From Stagonosporopsis chrysanthemi (lineage: Eukaryota; Ascomycota; Dothideomycetes; Pleosporales; Didymellaceae): a stretch of DNA of 35,914 nucleotides. Of the stretch, positions 9,258-20,300 are shown one piece after another. Location of the stretch: assembly GCA_022560025.1 (NCBI GenBank), contig JAFISE010000250.1, forward strand, positions 1 through 35,914, in the 5' to 3' direction. The notes below the pieces were generated by a model. The model was given only the letters and a program-made list of their open reading frames with translations. It did not search any database and was not told where the DNA came from. Position 1 is the first letter of the stretch. Each line of letters opens with the position of its first letter. A program made the translations under genes and the position numbers.

Positions 9258-11497
9258 ATGTCTACCCTAACTTTCGTGAATGGCAGTACTCGTAAAGTGA
9301 CCGAATCTGGTAAGTTGAGCCACCCAGCGATGTACCTCGGCAGTCCTTCTCTGGGATTTCCTTGTCTGACATGCACCTTAGTCGCCTCAGGAAGAGTGTC
9401 GAAAAACCCGAAAGCTTGCCAAGGTAGGTCGATGTCGAGTGTCGGTGGCATTTTTTGTTGATCTTTGTCCAGAATGTCGGCGCCGAAAGCAGAAATGTGA
9501 TGGGAAGACGCCATGTCACCTGTGTACCCAGAGAGACAGCCCGTGCTCGTATCGGTCTTATATTCGACAGCGCGGCGGAAGATCGTCTGTGTCAAATCAA
9601 AGTGTACGAAAGACAAAGACTCCTGATGCTGTGTCAGGTGAGGAGTCTCATCGTGCACCGGACGCCAGCCGTGCATATGCATTCTCGGGCCTACCAAGAG
9701 CGATGCCACCTCGACTAGCCATCTTCAACAATATCCGCGCAACACAGGACACCTCGAGAGGGAAGACTGAACTATTTTACGGAGCTTCATCTCCATTCTC
9801 TGTCTTGCAGCATCTTGACGCCCACCTGCCTATGCAAGGAGCGCCCGCCGTCTATCCAGACTCCGCTGTAGCGGACGTTCAAAATGGCGATAAGAGTATC
9901 CGGAGCTACAACTACCAGAACATTGTCTTCGACCATCTACCGGATCCCATAGTTCGAGCGAGTGATTTTGATTCCACGAGTTATACGCCAGCCAGAATCG
10001 CCCTGCGCAACTTCTTAGTCACCGCAAGTCCCCGGCTCCCATTTTTGGACTCTGAGAGTCTCTGTGCCAACTTCGAGAAGCTGTACGGTACAAGTAGCGA
10101 TTCAACTATGGCCACTGCTGATAGGGCCCTGGTGATCGCAGCACTAGGCCTGGGTGCCTTCTCGCTCACCTCTCTTCCGCACAGGCAACTCTTCCTTGCA
10201 CAAGCTCGCGCGGAGGCAGTCAACATAATGTATGACATCAACACTAAGACGATACAAGCAACATTAATTCTGGCGCAACTTGAATTTGAGAGCGGTAGCC
10301 CAAACATATGCTATCTGCATCTCGGCGGTGCCATTCGCAAGGCATTTGCTGCGGGAGTACACCGAGGTGGCACTACCGAACTCGAGCAAATCATGCAAGC
10401 CTTGTATTGTCACGAAAATCTGATATGCTTCATACTTGGCAAACATCCCAGCTTGGCTGACGATGATGTTCCCCTTTCGCAACCACAAGATTCATCACAC
10501 ATGGCTTACTACGTCCGGTTGTGTGCTATCGTTCGCTCTGCCCAACGATTGTATCATCTTGATGAAACCGTGATAGCAGATCTCAATGCGGCCGACGCTG
10601 TGAATCAACAGCTTGGAGAGTATTCCGTCGCGCTCAAGGCAGGCACTCGGATCGACCTTGGTGGCCAAGTCTATGCGCTGTCAGGCGAAGAGCTAACATG
10701 GCACATCACTCTCACATACGGCAAGCATATGCACATTCACTCTGGGTCACGCAACTGATCTCTTCGCAGTCTTCCATGTCACGCGATTACTGCTCTTCAG
10801 ACCATTCCTCCTCCTCTGTCTGGAGCTGAAACGACGCGGCGTGCGCGACATCCGCAGCGAACGCAACGGCGGTGTGGAGATGAAGGTCGTTTACACCGCC
10901 GCTGCACGCTCATTCCGCTCAGCACAGGACATCATAGCCCTTTGCGAATCACTGTTCTCGTTGCAGGTTGGGACCGAGGTAGGCACTGTGATCAGTCACC
11001 CGCCACTCGAAAGTTTAGCATGCTAATCGATACAGGGTCTGTACAGCCACGGCTTCTACCTCGAAAGCGCATGCTTCGTGCTCGCGCTGGCGGCCGTCCA
11101 TCAAAGCGACCATCTCCCATCCAATTGCTTTGAGAAGCTACACACTGGCCTGCGATTGCTTCGCCAGCTGGGATCCCACGAACCAGTCAGCAGTACGTGT
11201 GCTGCTGTTGAGCAGATGATTGAGCGGATTCGTGTCTTGACAGGGAGGTCTGCATCTAGTACGGGCGATGCTGCTAGCGGAGGGGAGGCGTCGTTCATCC
11301 CGGGGAGTGCATCGGATGTTACAATGCAGTCGACGGCGCCTTCGACCGTAACGCCCACTCTTGATACGTTTCAGGACACGTTAACGCCTTTTGGGTGGGA
11401 TCATGACTTGTCGCTCGATGATCTGTGGTCGATGATGGATTGGAATGTGGGGTTTCCTTCCATGGACTTCACATCAGCCACTATGCCGGGATTGTGA
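9258..11497 (+). CDS. Zn2Cys6 fungal transcription factor
   Basis: Proposed exons are 9258-9309, 9382-9423, 9473-10720, 10770-10978 and 11036-11497, giving 670 residues. Joining 9423 to 9473 (intron GTAGGT...CCAG, 49 bp) gives KACQECRRRKQKC. The Zn2Cys6 cluster is then Cys30, 33, 40, 46, 49 and 56 (CX2CX6CX5CX2CX6C), which binds DNA through two zinc ions. The first intron (GTAAGT, CTGAC branch, CTTAG, 72 bp) is a multiple of three and stop-free, so a retained form with 24 more residues is possible. The third intron starts GC (GCAAGC...CGCAG) and joins LTY to VFHVTRLLLFRPFLLLCLEL, a typical motif of the middle homology region. The fourth (GTAGGC, GCTAATC branch, ACAG) restores GLYSHGFYLES. A fungal_trans-like region spans about residues 200-530. 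The acidic/aromatic C-terminus (FGWDHDLSLDDLWSMMDW) could be an activation domain. Target genes are unknown. Confidence 0.9.
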
Positions 11498-11673
11498 AGC
11501 GTTGCGCGTGTTAGCTACCGGAGCAAGGATGCCGTCCCGCTCGCCATATCGTATCTGTAAAATCTCGAGAGATCATTCGTCATAGGATCAGAAGTTATTC
11601 ATCCAATATTAATGATCTGTCTACAAGACACATTATGTCATAGATCATTTCCATACTCATTAACATCAACCGC

Positions 11674-13572
11674 TCAGCAATCCTCGCCCTCATAACTGAG
11701 CCCATGTCCAAATCTGAACACCGGGTTCTCAGTATCAAACGGCACATCTTCCTTGCTGGCCTCAACCGCCTCCATACTGCGCGGCAGATCAAACGGCAGC
11801 TTTCCCTGGGGCGCGTATCCATCAACACCGAACAAGACATCCAGAAGCGCGTCACCCGCGGCGCCGTAGTTAGCCAACAATGCCTTAGCCTGTTCAGCGA
11901 TCTCAGGAATAGCGGCCGGGCGGTCAAGGAAGATATCAACAATGGTAGGCACAGCAGAGTAGATGGCGGCCTGGCGCGCGCGCTCTGTAGCGTTATACTC
12001 AAGGCTGCCGGCGTGGTAATTGGCCTCAAAGCCGCCGGGGCGGGGCTCGTACGGGGCCTGGAGGCGGATGATAGCGAGGTCAGCGTCGGCAGGGGAGTCG
12101 ACGGTGGTGATGTCGCGTTCGGCGAGGAGAGTTGTGTTGAGGCCCTCGGTGTAGAACTTCAGCGACTTTGCGTCCTTGATGGGCAGGACGGTGTCGTTGT
12201 TTGTCAGCAGAGTGTAGGACTTGCGCTGTGTGTCTTTTCCGGCGGCGACGAACTCGGGGGTTCCGACCAGGGAGTCGGCGGCGTCCACGTCCACGAAGGG
12301 GTTCTCGAAGAGACCGAGTTCGAATTTCTCACGTAGCAGGCGGCGGACGGAGATGTCGATGCGGTCCTCGGTGATGGTGCCGTTGCCGACGAGTTGGAGG
12401 ACGAGGTCGAAGCGCTGTTCGCCGCCAAACTGGTCGGCGCCGGCGTTGATGATCTTTGCAGCGCGCTCGATCTCGGTCAGGTTCTCGGCACCCCAGGCGC
12501 GGGCGGGCATGTCCTGGCCGCGGATGACATCATCGGTGACAAGACCCCAGTCTGTGACTACGATACCCTCAAAGCCGAGCTCGCCGCGCAGAAGGTCGGT
12601 GACAATGCCCTTGTTCATGCCAGATGCGACCTCCTCGTACTTGGTGCCGATGGGACGCGAGTAGTACGGCATGATCTGGCGAGCACCAGCAGCGATCGCT
12701 GCCTTGAAGGGAATGAGGTGGTGCTCGAACATGTTGCCGGGGTAAGTTGCGTTCTTGCCGTATGTGAAATGGCTATCCTCGCCATGCTGGACGGGTCCGC
12801 TACCGGGGAAGTGCTTGGTGACGGTCGTGACGGATTCGTTGCCAAAGCACTCGCCAGTGAAGCCTTCAATGTATGCGACGACCAGCTCAGCAGTGAGGTT
12901 CGCATCCTCGCCCATGGTGCCTCCAATACGCGCCCAGCGTGGCTCAGTCGCAAGATCGATCTGCGGGTGCAGCGACGATCGGAGACCAACGGCAAGGTAC
13001 TCCTGACGCGCAATGTTGGCGAACTTGCGGACCGTCTCCGCGTCCCGCAGAGCCGCGAGACCCAGGCTCTGGGGCCACTGAGAGAAAGTAGTAGCTGCAA
13101 TTTGCGAGCCAAGAGCGTCTGTGTACGAGTGGCGAGGATCCGAGGACATGGTTACCGGTATGCCAAGTCGTGTGTTCAACGCTGCTTGCTGAAGGTTGTT
13201 GTGCCACTGGGCAGCCACGCGAGGCTTGCTGAGGGTGCCAGCAAGGTTGAAGTGAGTCTGGAAATTGCCCTCAACTGCGAGCACGGTGGTGTTGGACAGG
13301 GCGCTGCTATCATTGGCTGGCAGCTCCAAGATGCTCTGGAACAGCTGTCCAACCTTCTCTTCCAATGTCATGCGCTGCACGAGGTCCTCAACGCGTTCGT
13401 CAACAGAAAGCGATGCATCGCGGTATGGTAGCGTCTCGGCATCACTGCGCAATGTGAATGCAGTGTGTGGGAATGACTTGGTAGCAGGAACGGCTTTAGC
13501 CATTGTGGTAGCAGCAAAGAAGAAGCCGAGGAAGGCCTGCTTCTTGCGGTCGTTGCGGGTCCTGATGCCCAT
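11674..13572 (-). CDS. secreted glycoside hydrolase family 3 (beta-glucosidase-like)
   Basis: A 632-residue single-exon protein. The chosen start at 13572 gives a signal-like N-terminus: basic RTRNDRKK, then hydrophobic AFLGFFFAATTMAKA. The in-frame ATG at 13632 would bury this, so it is less likely. The GH3 N-terminal barrel shows SSDPRHSY, KHFPG at about 253-257 and EGIVVTDWG with the nucleophile Asp at about 341. The C-terminal domain ends with the family's FGHGLSY. Several N-X-S/T sites (NDS, NTT, NES, NAT, NLT) fit secretion. GH3 enzymes release terminal beta-linked sugars from oligo- or polysaccharides; the exact substrate cannot be read from sequence. The wording resembles bacterial-type beta-glucosidases more than the classic fungal bgl1 group, so horizontal origin is possible but unproven. 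Its 3' end faces the regulator gene 176 bp away. Confidence 0.92.
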   Translation of the reverse strand: MGIRTRNDRKKQAFLGFFFAATTMAKAVPATKSFPHTAFTLRSDAETLPYRDASLSVDERVEDLVQRMTLEEKVGQLFQSILELPANDSSALSNTTVLAVEGNFQTHFNLAGTLSKPRVAAQWHNNLQQAALNTRLGIPVTMSSDPRHSYTDALGSQIAATTFSQWPQSLGLAALRDAETVRKFANIARQEYLAVGLRSSLHPQIDLATEPRWARIGGTMGEDANLTAELVVAYIEGFTGECFGNESVTTVTKHFPGSGPVQHGEDSHFTYGKNATYPGNMFEHHLIPFKAAIAAGARQIMPYYSRPIGTKYEEVASGMNKGIVTDLLRGELGFEGIVVTDWGLVTDDVIRGQDMPARAWGAENLTEIERAAKIINAGADQFGGEQRFDLVLQLVGNGTITEDRIDISVRRLLREKFELGLFENPFVDVDAADSLVGTPEFVAAGKDTQRKSYTLLTNNDTVLPIKDAKSLKFYTEGLNTTLLAERDITTVDSPADADLAIIRLQAPYEPRPGGFEANYHAGSLEYNATERARQAAIYSAVPTIVDIFLDRPAAIPEIAEQAKALLANYGAAGDALLDVLFGVDGYAPQGKLPFDLPRSMEAVEASKEDVPFDTENPVFRFGHGLSYEGEDC

Positions 13573-14332
13573 GTTTAGTTGTGCGTGGCGCAGAGTAAGT
13601 AGCGATATCCTCACAGGATACTGACATCTCATCTATTTGTACTTTTTATCTTGCTCGCACGGTACGAATCATCGTCGACTAGCAGCGAGCCACCCCCGAG
13701 ATCCAGCCACCGAAGAGAATCTAGTGGGTAAACTTGGAGCCTCTCCTCCACCCTCCAGCACGTTCCCAGGCCCCATTTTTGCCAGCTGATGATGCCGCCA
13801 AGCTGCTAAATGTGAGGTGGGGAAGCAAGTCTGGGGTACGTGCATCCTTCCCGCCCCGGCGTTTACCCGCTGGAGACTCTGTGATTGGAGACTCGGAACT
13901 TATCTTGCGAGAGTGAACTGCCGAGCGGCCTTCGGTACAGAAGAGGGTAGCATATAAACCGTCATGTGAGGCTCAGAGTTGTGATGCCGGTACACGATCC
14001 ACTCATAAATTGTCAAGCCAGTTTATTGACATGCATGTTGACACGCACCGCAATTTGGCATGTATTTCGTACGATGCTAGGCGGTTGTTGTGCGGCCGAC
14101 GGACAACGCCTCGAGATGTCACCACGGCAAGCTTCCGCTGTCCGAAGCCGTGAGCCGACGGGACATGAGTCGCGCATAAGTTTTCATGCTGTGTGTATCA
14201 AGAACGCGGCTTGTAACTCGCCGATTATAACGTACAATCATTATTGATTCGTGAAGTCGTGACGTGCAGCTCCTCCGCAGTTGACGGGGTATCTTCTTCC
14301 TCGTGATTGCTTCTCCGGATGTGCGGTTCATG
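13573..14332. other. intergenic: GH3 promoter and SLX4 3' side
   Basis: No supported gene. Immediately upstream of GH3 there is ordinary mixed-composition DNA, and 13960-14330 holds only short unconserved frames. Confidence 0.5.
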
Positions 14333-17182
14333 CTAGTAAAAACCTTTCCGGGCACTCCCTCGGCCTCGACTCTCTTTTGCATGGATGCAGCAGATGCTCA
14401 TTTCTTGACACCAGTCCCTGACCATGTACACTTCCAACTCCTTCTTGATAGCCAGCACCTGGTCATCTCTTTCCACTCCAAGAATAGCGTTACCCTTCAT
14501 CTTCAGGTTGCTGTTGTAGGCCTTGATCTGTTTCTGTGTAGCTCGCCTGTACGTGTGCAGCGTGGTATTGGTATTGAGGTAGGCTGTCAGATCTTCGAGA
14601 ATTATTGGGTCGTACATGAGGATCTTTTCATGCCAACTTGGTTTCTTAGGATCTGCAGCAGGTGGGATGGAGCGTATATGCGCGGTGATAGCCGCGCAGA
14701 TCGAGGACTTGATGTTTACCCACTCAAGATGAGACGTTTGAATGCGGCTGATGGGCTCTATGGCGGGCTTGCCTGGTTGGCCACCGGCGGACTCTGAGGG
14801 CTCACGATCTAAAGTCAGTGGTAGGGGTGGCGAGTCGTGCAGCTTGCGAACTCGAGGTGGTGTTGGCGAAAACACCTCCAATACTTCATCCTCCGAATCA
14901 AGTATTTCCTCGATGTCGGTGAAGCGGCCAGAACCCTTAAGTGGGGTTGATGGCATTGGCTGCAGTATCCGCCGACGAGCTGGTGGTTTATGTACGGGCG
15001 GTGGTGCAACGGCCGGCATCGCACTCTTCACTTTAGCTGGCCGACCTCGACGTTGAGGTGAGCCTGCAGCCACCCCTGGTGCTACTTGTGATACACTCAG
15101 AGATGCGGGCTGGAAGTCGTCGATGTCGGCGAAGCTATTTCGAGACTCGGCATTCTGGTTGGAAGGCGGAAGGCCACTGTTAAAGTCATCAATGTCAAAC
15201 ACGTCGGATAACAGTCTCACTGGCCTCGACTCAATATCAAGCTTCTGCGATTGGGACCCCGGTGGAGTCGGCAAATCTGACGAGATGGGGATCAGCTCTG
15301 GCGCCACAGAGTCATCCATGTCCGCGAATCCGTTTGCCAATTCTGCGTCCTCACGAGCGACATCCATCAGCAGAGGTAGATCTTGAGTTCGATCTGGCGC
15401 AGGTATATACACATTCTCTGTGTTCTCGAGCAGACCGCCATCGCTGTCTCTTGTGCTTTCTCGCCATAGGCCCCGTTGGCCCTCAATATGCTGTAGTCTG
15501 GGCCAATGGGGCGGGACTCTACGGGAGAAGTCGGTCGTGTGTCCTTCATCTTGCTCGGACTCCTTGATCGCTCGTTGAATCTGTCGCACGGTCGTCGGGG
15601 ACTCTTCCAACGCAAGCTGACTCGACGTGCCAAACAAAACGTCCTGCCGGTTCATGCGCGATACTGCGGATGTTGGACTCAACAACTTCTCGGCGACTGG
15701 CTTTACTTTTGCGTTCGACTTCTTCGATGCTTTCCTTGCACGGGGCTTAGCCTTCGAGTTCGCAGTCCTAGAGTCATCTTTTGACTTGGAGCGCTTGCGT
15801 GGAGGCTTCTCCAGCGTTGCTTCGACGCGAGCTTGTGGAACATCGTTCAACGGTACCGTTGTTGTGATGCTGCGCGGCGAAAAGAAGCCACTCGTGATAG
15901 CCTGCGCCTCCACATTGGTGGCCTTTGGTGCATATTGGCCAGTCACGAGATCTGTTATGGTCCGTGGTTTCTTCTTAGGCGCTTTGCCCTTTTCCGGAGA
16001 CGATGCTCGAGAGGCCGTTTGTACGCCGGGGAGTTCAACAAGCTCCACTCGGCGGCGCTTTGGGACATTGGTGGTGGCTTTAGTGGGCATTGTGGCGTCG
16101 TTCGTTGTTTTGGCAGTTGGGGACGCGTACCTAAAGTTGGAGACAAGATGAGTGAGGCTGCCAGTCACAGCTTCACGCGCCGAGAGCATGTTTTCCTTGT
16201 CGCTTATGGTTGATGGGCTTTCAGCGATTGTGTCTCTTGGCGGTGTCCAATCTCGTCGTCTTGTAACGGCTTCTTCAAGGTCAAGACCCTCCGTTAGAAT
16301 TTCTGGGCGCCGTTGCTTGTGATCACTCGCGTTCGATTGCGGGCTTTGTGGCACATCCCATATGGATGCATCTTTTCGTTGCTCGTCATTGATCGGTGAA
16401 GGTCCTTCTTCGATACCATTAATAAGACCCCTGCCAACGGCTGTGCGCGTAGACACATCGCCTGCAGCTTTCCGCGACACTTTCCCAGCTTCGGCAGTGA
16501 CCTGCGCTTTTGTTGCCCTTACCCTTTTTGGTTTTGCCTCTATTGCATCACCCCCGGGCTTCGCCTTCTTCGTGCGCGGCTTTCGTGGTTCGCCCGATTT
16601 CGTAAGCTTCAGGGCATTTGTAGCGGCAGGTTTGGTGGAGTGCTCGATAGAGGTGTGCGCTTCAGCATTATCGAAGAATGGTGATCGTGTCGTACGAGGG
16701 AGGCGAAGCTCAGGGTCGAGGTTGGTTTCGACTCCTTTGTCTACCTTTGGCTTCCTGGCCCTTGGCTTCGGTAGCGACTTCACGCCGTCTGCAGCTGCTG
16801 CCTTCTTCGCGGTCCGCTTTGAAGGCTTCTTCACTGACGCGACGCCCTGTTCTGTGCCCTCGTGTGACCCTTGCCGCCGCTGAGCCGGCTGTATCTCTGC
16901 CAAGTCCTCCTCTATCTGTTGCACGAAATGCTCTGAGCGAACCAAGCTGCTCACGGTGGCGAACCCTCTCGTAGCCTTCTCAGGGATTGGCGCAGCGCGA
17001 GAGCCGGACGTTAACGCGCTAGAAGCATGTTTCTTGGGGCTACCGGGCGGTGAGAGGGTGAACGGCGAGGATGGCGGCATTGCGACGCGTCTCGTGGGCG
17101 CTGCATAGCGAGGGGAGTTGAACGCATCAGGGACAGGAGGGGATGAGGACAGCACCACGATTGTGTACTCCTTCCCAGCCAT
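14333..17182 (-). CDS. slx4: structure-specific endonuclease scaffold subunit SLX4
   Basis: A 949-residue single-exon protein. The start at 17182 gives MAGKEYTIVVLSSSPPV, the short hydrophobic-Ser-Pro opening seen in fungal SLX4. The 51-residue extension to 17335 shows no such feature. The long middle is basic and disordered, with Lys/Arg/Pro-rich stretches such as KPRARKPK, GEPRKPRTKKAKPGG and PRKRSKSK. Acidic DIEEILDSEDE lies near residue 780. The last hundred residues are the conserved SLX4 C-terminal domain: HEKILMYDPIILEDLTAYLN, then a basic helical insert, then VRDWCQEMSICC. This domain binds the GIY-YIG nuclease Slx1, forming the complex that cuts branched DNA at stalled forks and recombination intermediates in the nucleus. 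The spacer between the two halves of the domain is longer than in yeast; I recall similar forms in Pleosporales. Confidence 0.9.
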   Translation of the reverse strand: MAGKEYTIVVLSSSPPVPDAFNSPRYAAPTRRVAMPPSSPFTLSPPGSPKKHASSALTSGSRAAPIPEKATRGFATVSSLVRSEHFVQQIEEDLAEIQPAQRRQGSHEGTEQGVASVKKPSKRTAKKAAAADGVKSLPKPRARKPKVDKGVETNLDPELRLPRTTRSPFFDNAEAHTSIEHSTKPAATNALKLTKSGEPRKPRTKKAKPGGDAIEAKPKRVRATKAQVTAEAGKVSRKAAGDVSTRTAVGRGLINGIEEGPSPINDEQRKDASIWDVPQSPQSNASDHKQRRPEILTEGLDLEEAVTRRRDWTPPRDTIAESPSTISDKENMLSAREAVTGSLTHLVSNFRYASPTAKTTNDATMPTKATTNVPKRRRVELVELPGVQTASRASSPEKGKAPKKKPRTITDLVTGQYAPKATNVEAQAITSGFFSPRSITTTVPLNDVPQARVEATLEKPPRKRSKSKDDSRTANSKAKPRARKASKKSNAKVKPVAEKLLSPTSAVSRMNRQDVLFGTSSQLALEESPTTVRQIQRAIKESEQDEGHTTDFSRRVPPHWPRLQHIEGQRGLWRESTRDSDGGLLENTENVYIPAPDRTQDLPLLMDVAREDAELANGFADMDDSVAPELIPISSDLPTPPGSQSQKLDIESRPVRLLSDVFDIDDFNSGLPPSNQNAESRNSFADIDDFQPASLSVSQVAPGVAAGSPQRRGRPAKVKSAMPAVAPPPVHKPPARRRILQPMPSTPLKGSGRFTDIEEILDSEDEVLEVFSPTPPRVRKLHDSPPLPLTLDREPSESAGGQPGKPAIEPISRIQTSHLEWVNIKSSICAAITAHIRSIPPAADPKKPSWHEKILMYDPIILEDLTAYLNTNTTLHTYRRATQKQIKAYNSNLKMKGNAILGVERDDQVLAIKKELEVYMVRDWCQEMSICCIHAKESRGRGSARKGFY

Positions 17183-17303
17183 CTGCAGCAGATGCGCCTG
17201 TCGCCTGAGAGCCAGCGTTTGATTGGGCAAAAACAACCTATGCACTGGGTAGGTGCATGGTGTTGTGAGGAAGGGGAAGGTGAGCGTCGGTCGCGCTTGA
17301 AGC

Positions 17304-20300
17304 TCAGGCCCGCTGCCGCCGCTTCGCGAAACCACATGCTTTCGTGTTCAGCCTCGTACCCACCGACCCCTCCCCCACCTTCACACCAACCCCCATACCG
17401 TCGCCCAAAACATTCTGTAAGTTGATGACGAGGTCCATCATAACGTCCAGACAGTCAGCATCGTTCCGGGGCTGTCTTGTGATCGTTCGGCTTGCCTCGA
17501 CAGGAAGGACTTGTGCTGGAAAGCTGCCAGCCTCTTCTCCTCTTCTGCAACAGGCCCATCCAGTACACAGCCTCAGTTGCACGACCGCGATCACCAAACT
17601 CAGATACTCTGCTATGGGACGCGTGCCACTTGTCTGTGGTTTAATCCAGTGCAGCCATTGCACCCGCCCGAGGTCGTCAGCATCGTCTACCCACATCCAT
17701 TCGTTCTCGACGTTCTGCCCTACTCTTTCTACTATCCAAAAGCTTGACAACGGACCTCGAGGCACCTTCCCTCTTCATTTCTTGTCTTGAGCTTCGTTCG
17801 TCTTACTGATGTTGAACGACAAGCTGATGCGGCGTGGGGTCAAGTCCTGACATACGTTAGCAACCCTTCCCACACGCGCAACTTCGACGAGACTCGACGT
17901 CTCGCCAGTATTACTTCGCTGGAAGATCATACCGCGATCAGTCGACTTATGTGAAAGCTTGTCGTTCACCTCCATCGCCTTGAAGTCAGGCTTTCGCTCG
18001 TCGACCAGTCTTACAATCGAAAAGTGCTTCCATAGCTGGGGTACCTGCCCGCACATACGCCTTCTTGCATGGAGATAAGCATGTCGATTGATCGCTTACC
18101 GTCTCGATATCTCTGCTGGCGGCAAGGTTCTCCAAGACCAATTTTCCTGGCTGATGCGACTGTCGAAGATGTCAGGCCGTGCTCTCGTGCATGCTAGCGA
18201 TTCCACACTTACGTCGGGACGTCGTAAGCATCCAACACAATCCCGCGAGTGGCAGCTTCGCATCGACAATCATTGGATGATGGATGTCGCAGACGCCGAT
18301 ATCATGCACATGGGATCAAGGGCACAACACTCTACAACAAATATTGACATTGACCTGAAGAGTCATCAGCACGTCATCCATACCAATTACAACTGTAAAC
18401 TTACTGCTATTCCTTTACAGAGCGCGATCCTTGCCAGCTCATCGATGCATAACTCCTCACCACCGCCTGTGGTCGATGTCGCCACATCCAGTCTGTCAAT
18501 GCGCGCTTTCAGGCCGCCCGCTATGGGAACTTCGGACTGCTGTTGTGGTGGAGCCAGAGACCAGTCGTTGTTACCAACTGCAAACACTTTCAAGATATCC
18601 GTCTTTGCTTTGCTCATGGTACCTGTTCGCCTTCCGCGTCGGTAATGTCTTGACTGCCGCGCGGTCTTCACGAGCTGTTCGCGCCGAACCATGCGTTGAC
18701 ACGGAATTCTGTCAACACTACCTTGCCAATGTTGACCAAGCAAGCTTGGCTTCCCACTTATGAAGCAGGCGCGTTCACCGGCCGATAGAGGGTATGTTCT
18801 GAATCAAGTACTCGAGGGCTTCTCGTGCGACGACCGAGCAATTGCGAAAGTGCAATGCAATGACCACCAGACATGAGACCTCTATGCTCATGAGAAGGCA
18901 ATCGCACTTGAAGACCTTCTTCCTCGAAGCACGGTTTTCACGAGTAGTCTGCAAGCCCTGGTCGGCTGGCACCTTCGCTAATATGGAACACCGTCGACAT
19001 CCCCTTCCCGATGTTGATCAAACGAGCTTGGCTCTCACCCCCGCAAAGGAGTTTCGAGTTCGTGTTCAGCTGCGCACCGACAGAATACTGGGCTTCTGTT
19101 GCGGTAAAGTCGGGAGGACTCTCATCTTTCGGTCGCGTCGCGGCCACTGCGCAGTCGTTGTGACCTCTTGCTGATTGTGGGATTACCGGCCGATCTTGGG
19201 AACGTCCTGGTTGATGCGGTCGAAGGCTTCGAGCATGACTATCGCATTTCTACCGATAACGATCGTGTCCGACGCGCACCTTTTCGCCGCCAGCCATCCA
19301 GGTGCGTGCCCTTCGGCGCCCGCCTCAGGAAAATTGGATTGTTGTTGCGGTGACGTCCAGATGGCACTCTTTAATCGTGTCCCGATCGTCGCGCGGTGAT
19401 TGTGAGCTCCCGTCATTGGTGCAAACATTGACCGATGTTGGGAATGTCCTCGTCAATGCGGCCGAGAGCTTGGAGCACGGCGAACATGCCAATACGGACC
19501 TTCTTGTCGCCAGCCTTCTCCTCCAAGGCAGCGACAGCAACACACGCTGCTGTCATCGCGGGATCGCATTGATCGTGTCTGCCTTTTTCACGCCGTTGTT
19601 CTTGTTCTTGTTGTTGAACTTGTTCTGCTCGTCCTCACCATGTTTGACTCCAAGACGTCCGCAATGGTTGATGCGGCGGAGTCAAGCTTCGAGAGCTTGC
19701 TGGACCCTTGAGGCTCGGCAGTTTCTTCGGAGTCACAGCTTTTGGCGGTACGGCCAAGTGGAAGTAGCTCTTTTCAAGTGCCATGTTGGTTCCAACGATA
19801 GGGCCAGTGGGCATTTCGTCTTCATCTTTTGCCGAAGCGCTGAAGCACCCGATGGTCGTGTCTGGTCCGAGCGGGCTTCCAGGAGTCTCGCAAGCGTGGC
19901 GTGCTTGCGAGATTACTGGGTCTCAACTCATGTATCCTCAGAGAGCTTGTGGAGACCCGTCGACGTAATGGTCATGATATCGAGGATTGGAAGATCGTGC
20001 GGCGTCTGGCAGATGTATTCGATGGCGCGCGGTCTCGGGAACACAAGAGCGGCACGGCTTCTGCTTACACTCGTCAGCCTTCGTCCACTGCCATGGTTCT
20101 TCCGGAAATGGGAGCCTACCGCGCGAGCCGCTGCGTGAGTACCTGTCATCGTCACTTCCGCGCCGACAACATCCACCAACCAAGGATACCATGTTATCAA
20201 GCTCTGGAGCTGACTGGCACCGAAGCTCAGACCTCTGAGCTTCTGCACAAGCCAGCTCCAGAGCTTGAGGACATAGTAGCCTCTTCCTCAGACTCAACAT

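Noticed and set aside
9439..10758. Single-exon Zn2Cys6 gene starting at 9439
   Set aside because: The start would be GTG and the end truncates a conserved motif; the spliced model fixes both ends.
7057..13572. HET, Zn2Cys6 and GH3 genes as a functional cluster
   Set aside because: Adjacency alone does not link them; orientations differ and no shared metabolite or signalling enzyme is present.
13573..13632. Upstream ATG of the GH3 gene
   Set aside because: The downstream ATG yields a normal secretory signal; the extension would place 20 residues before it.
15627..16883. Plus-strand frames opposite SLX4 (15627-16151, 16362-16883)
   Set aside because: They are shadows of the SLX4 coding strand.
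17183..17335. N-terminal extension of SLX4
   Set aside because: The ATG at 17182 gives the usual SLX4 opening (VVLSSSPP), and the extension has no recognisable feature.
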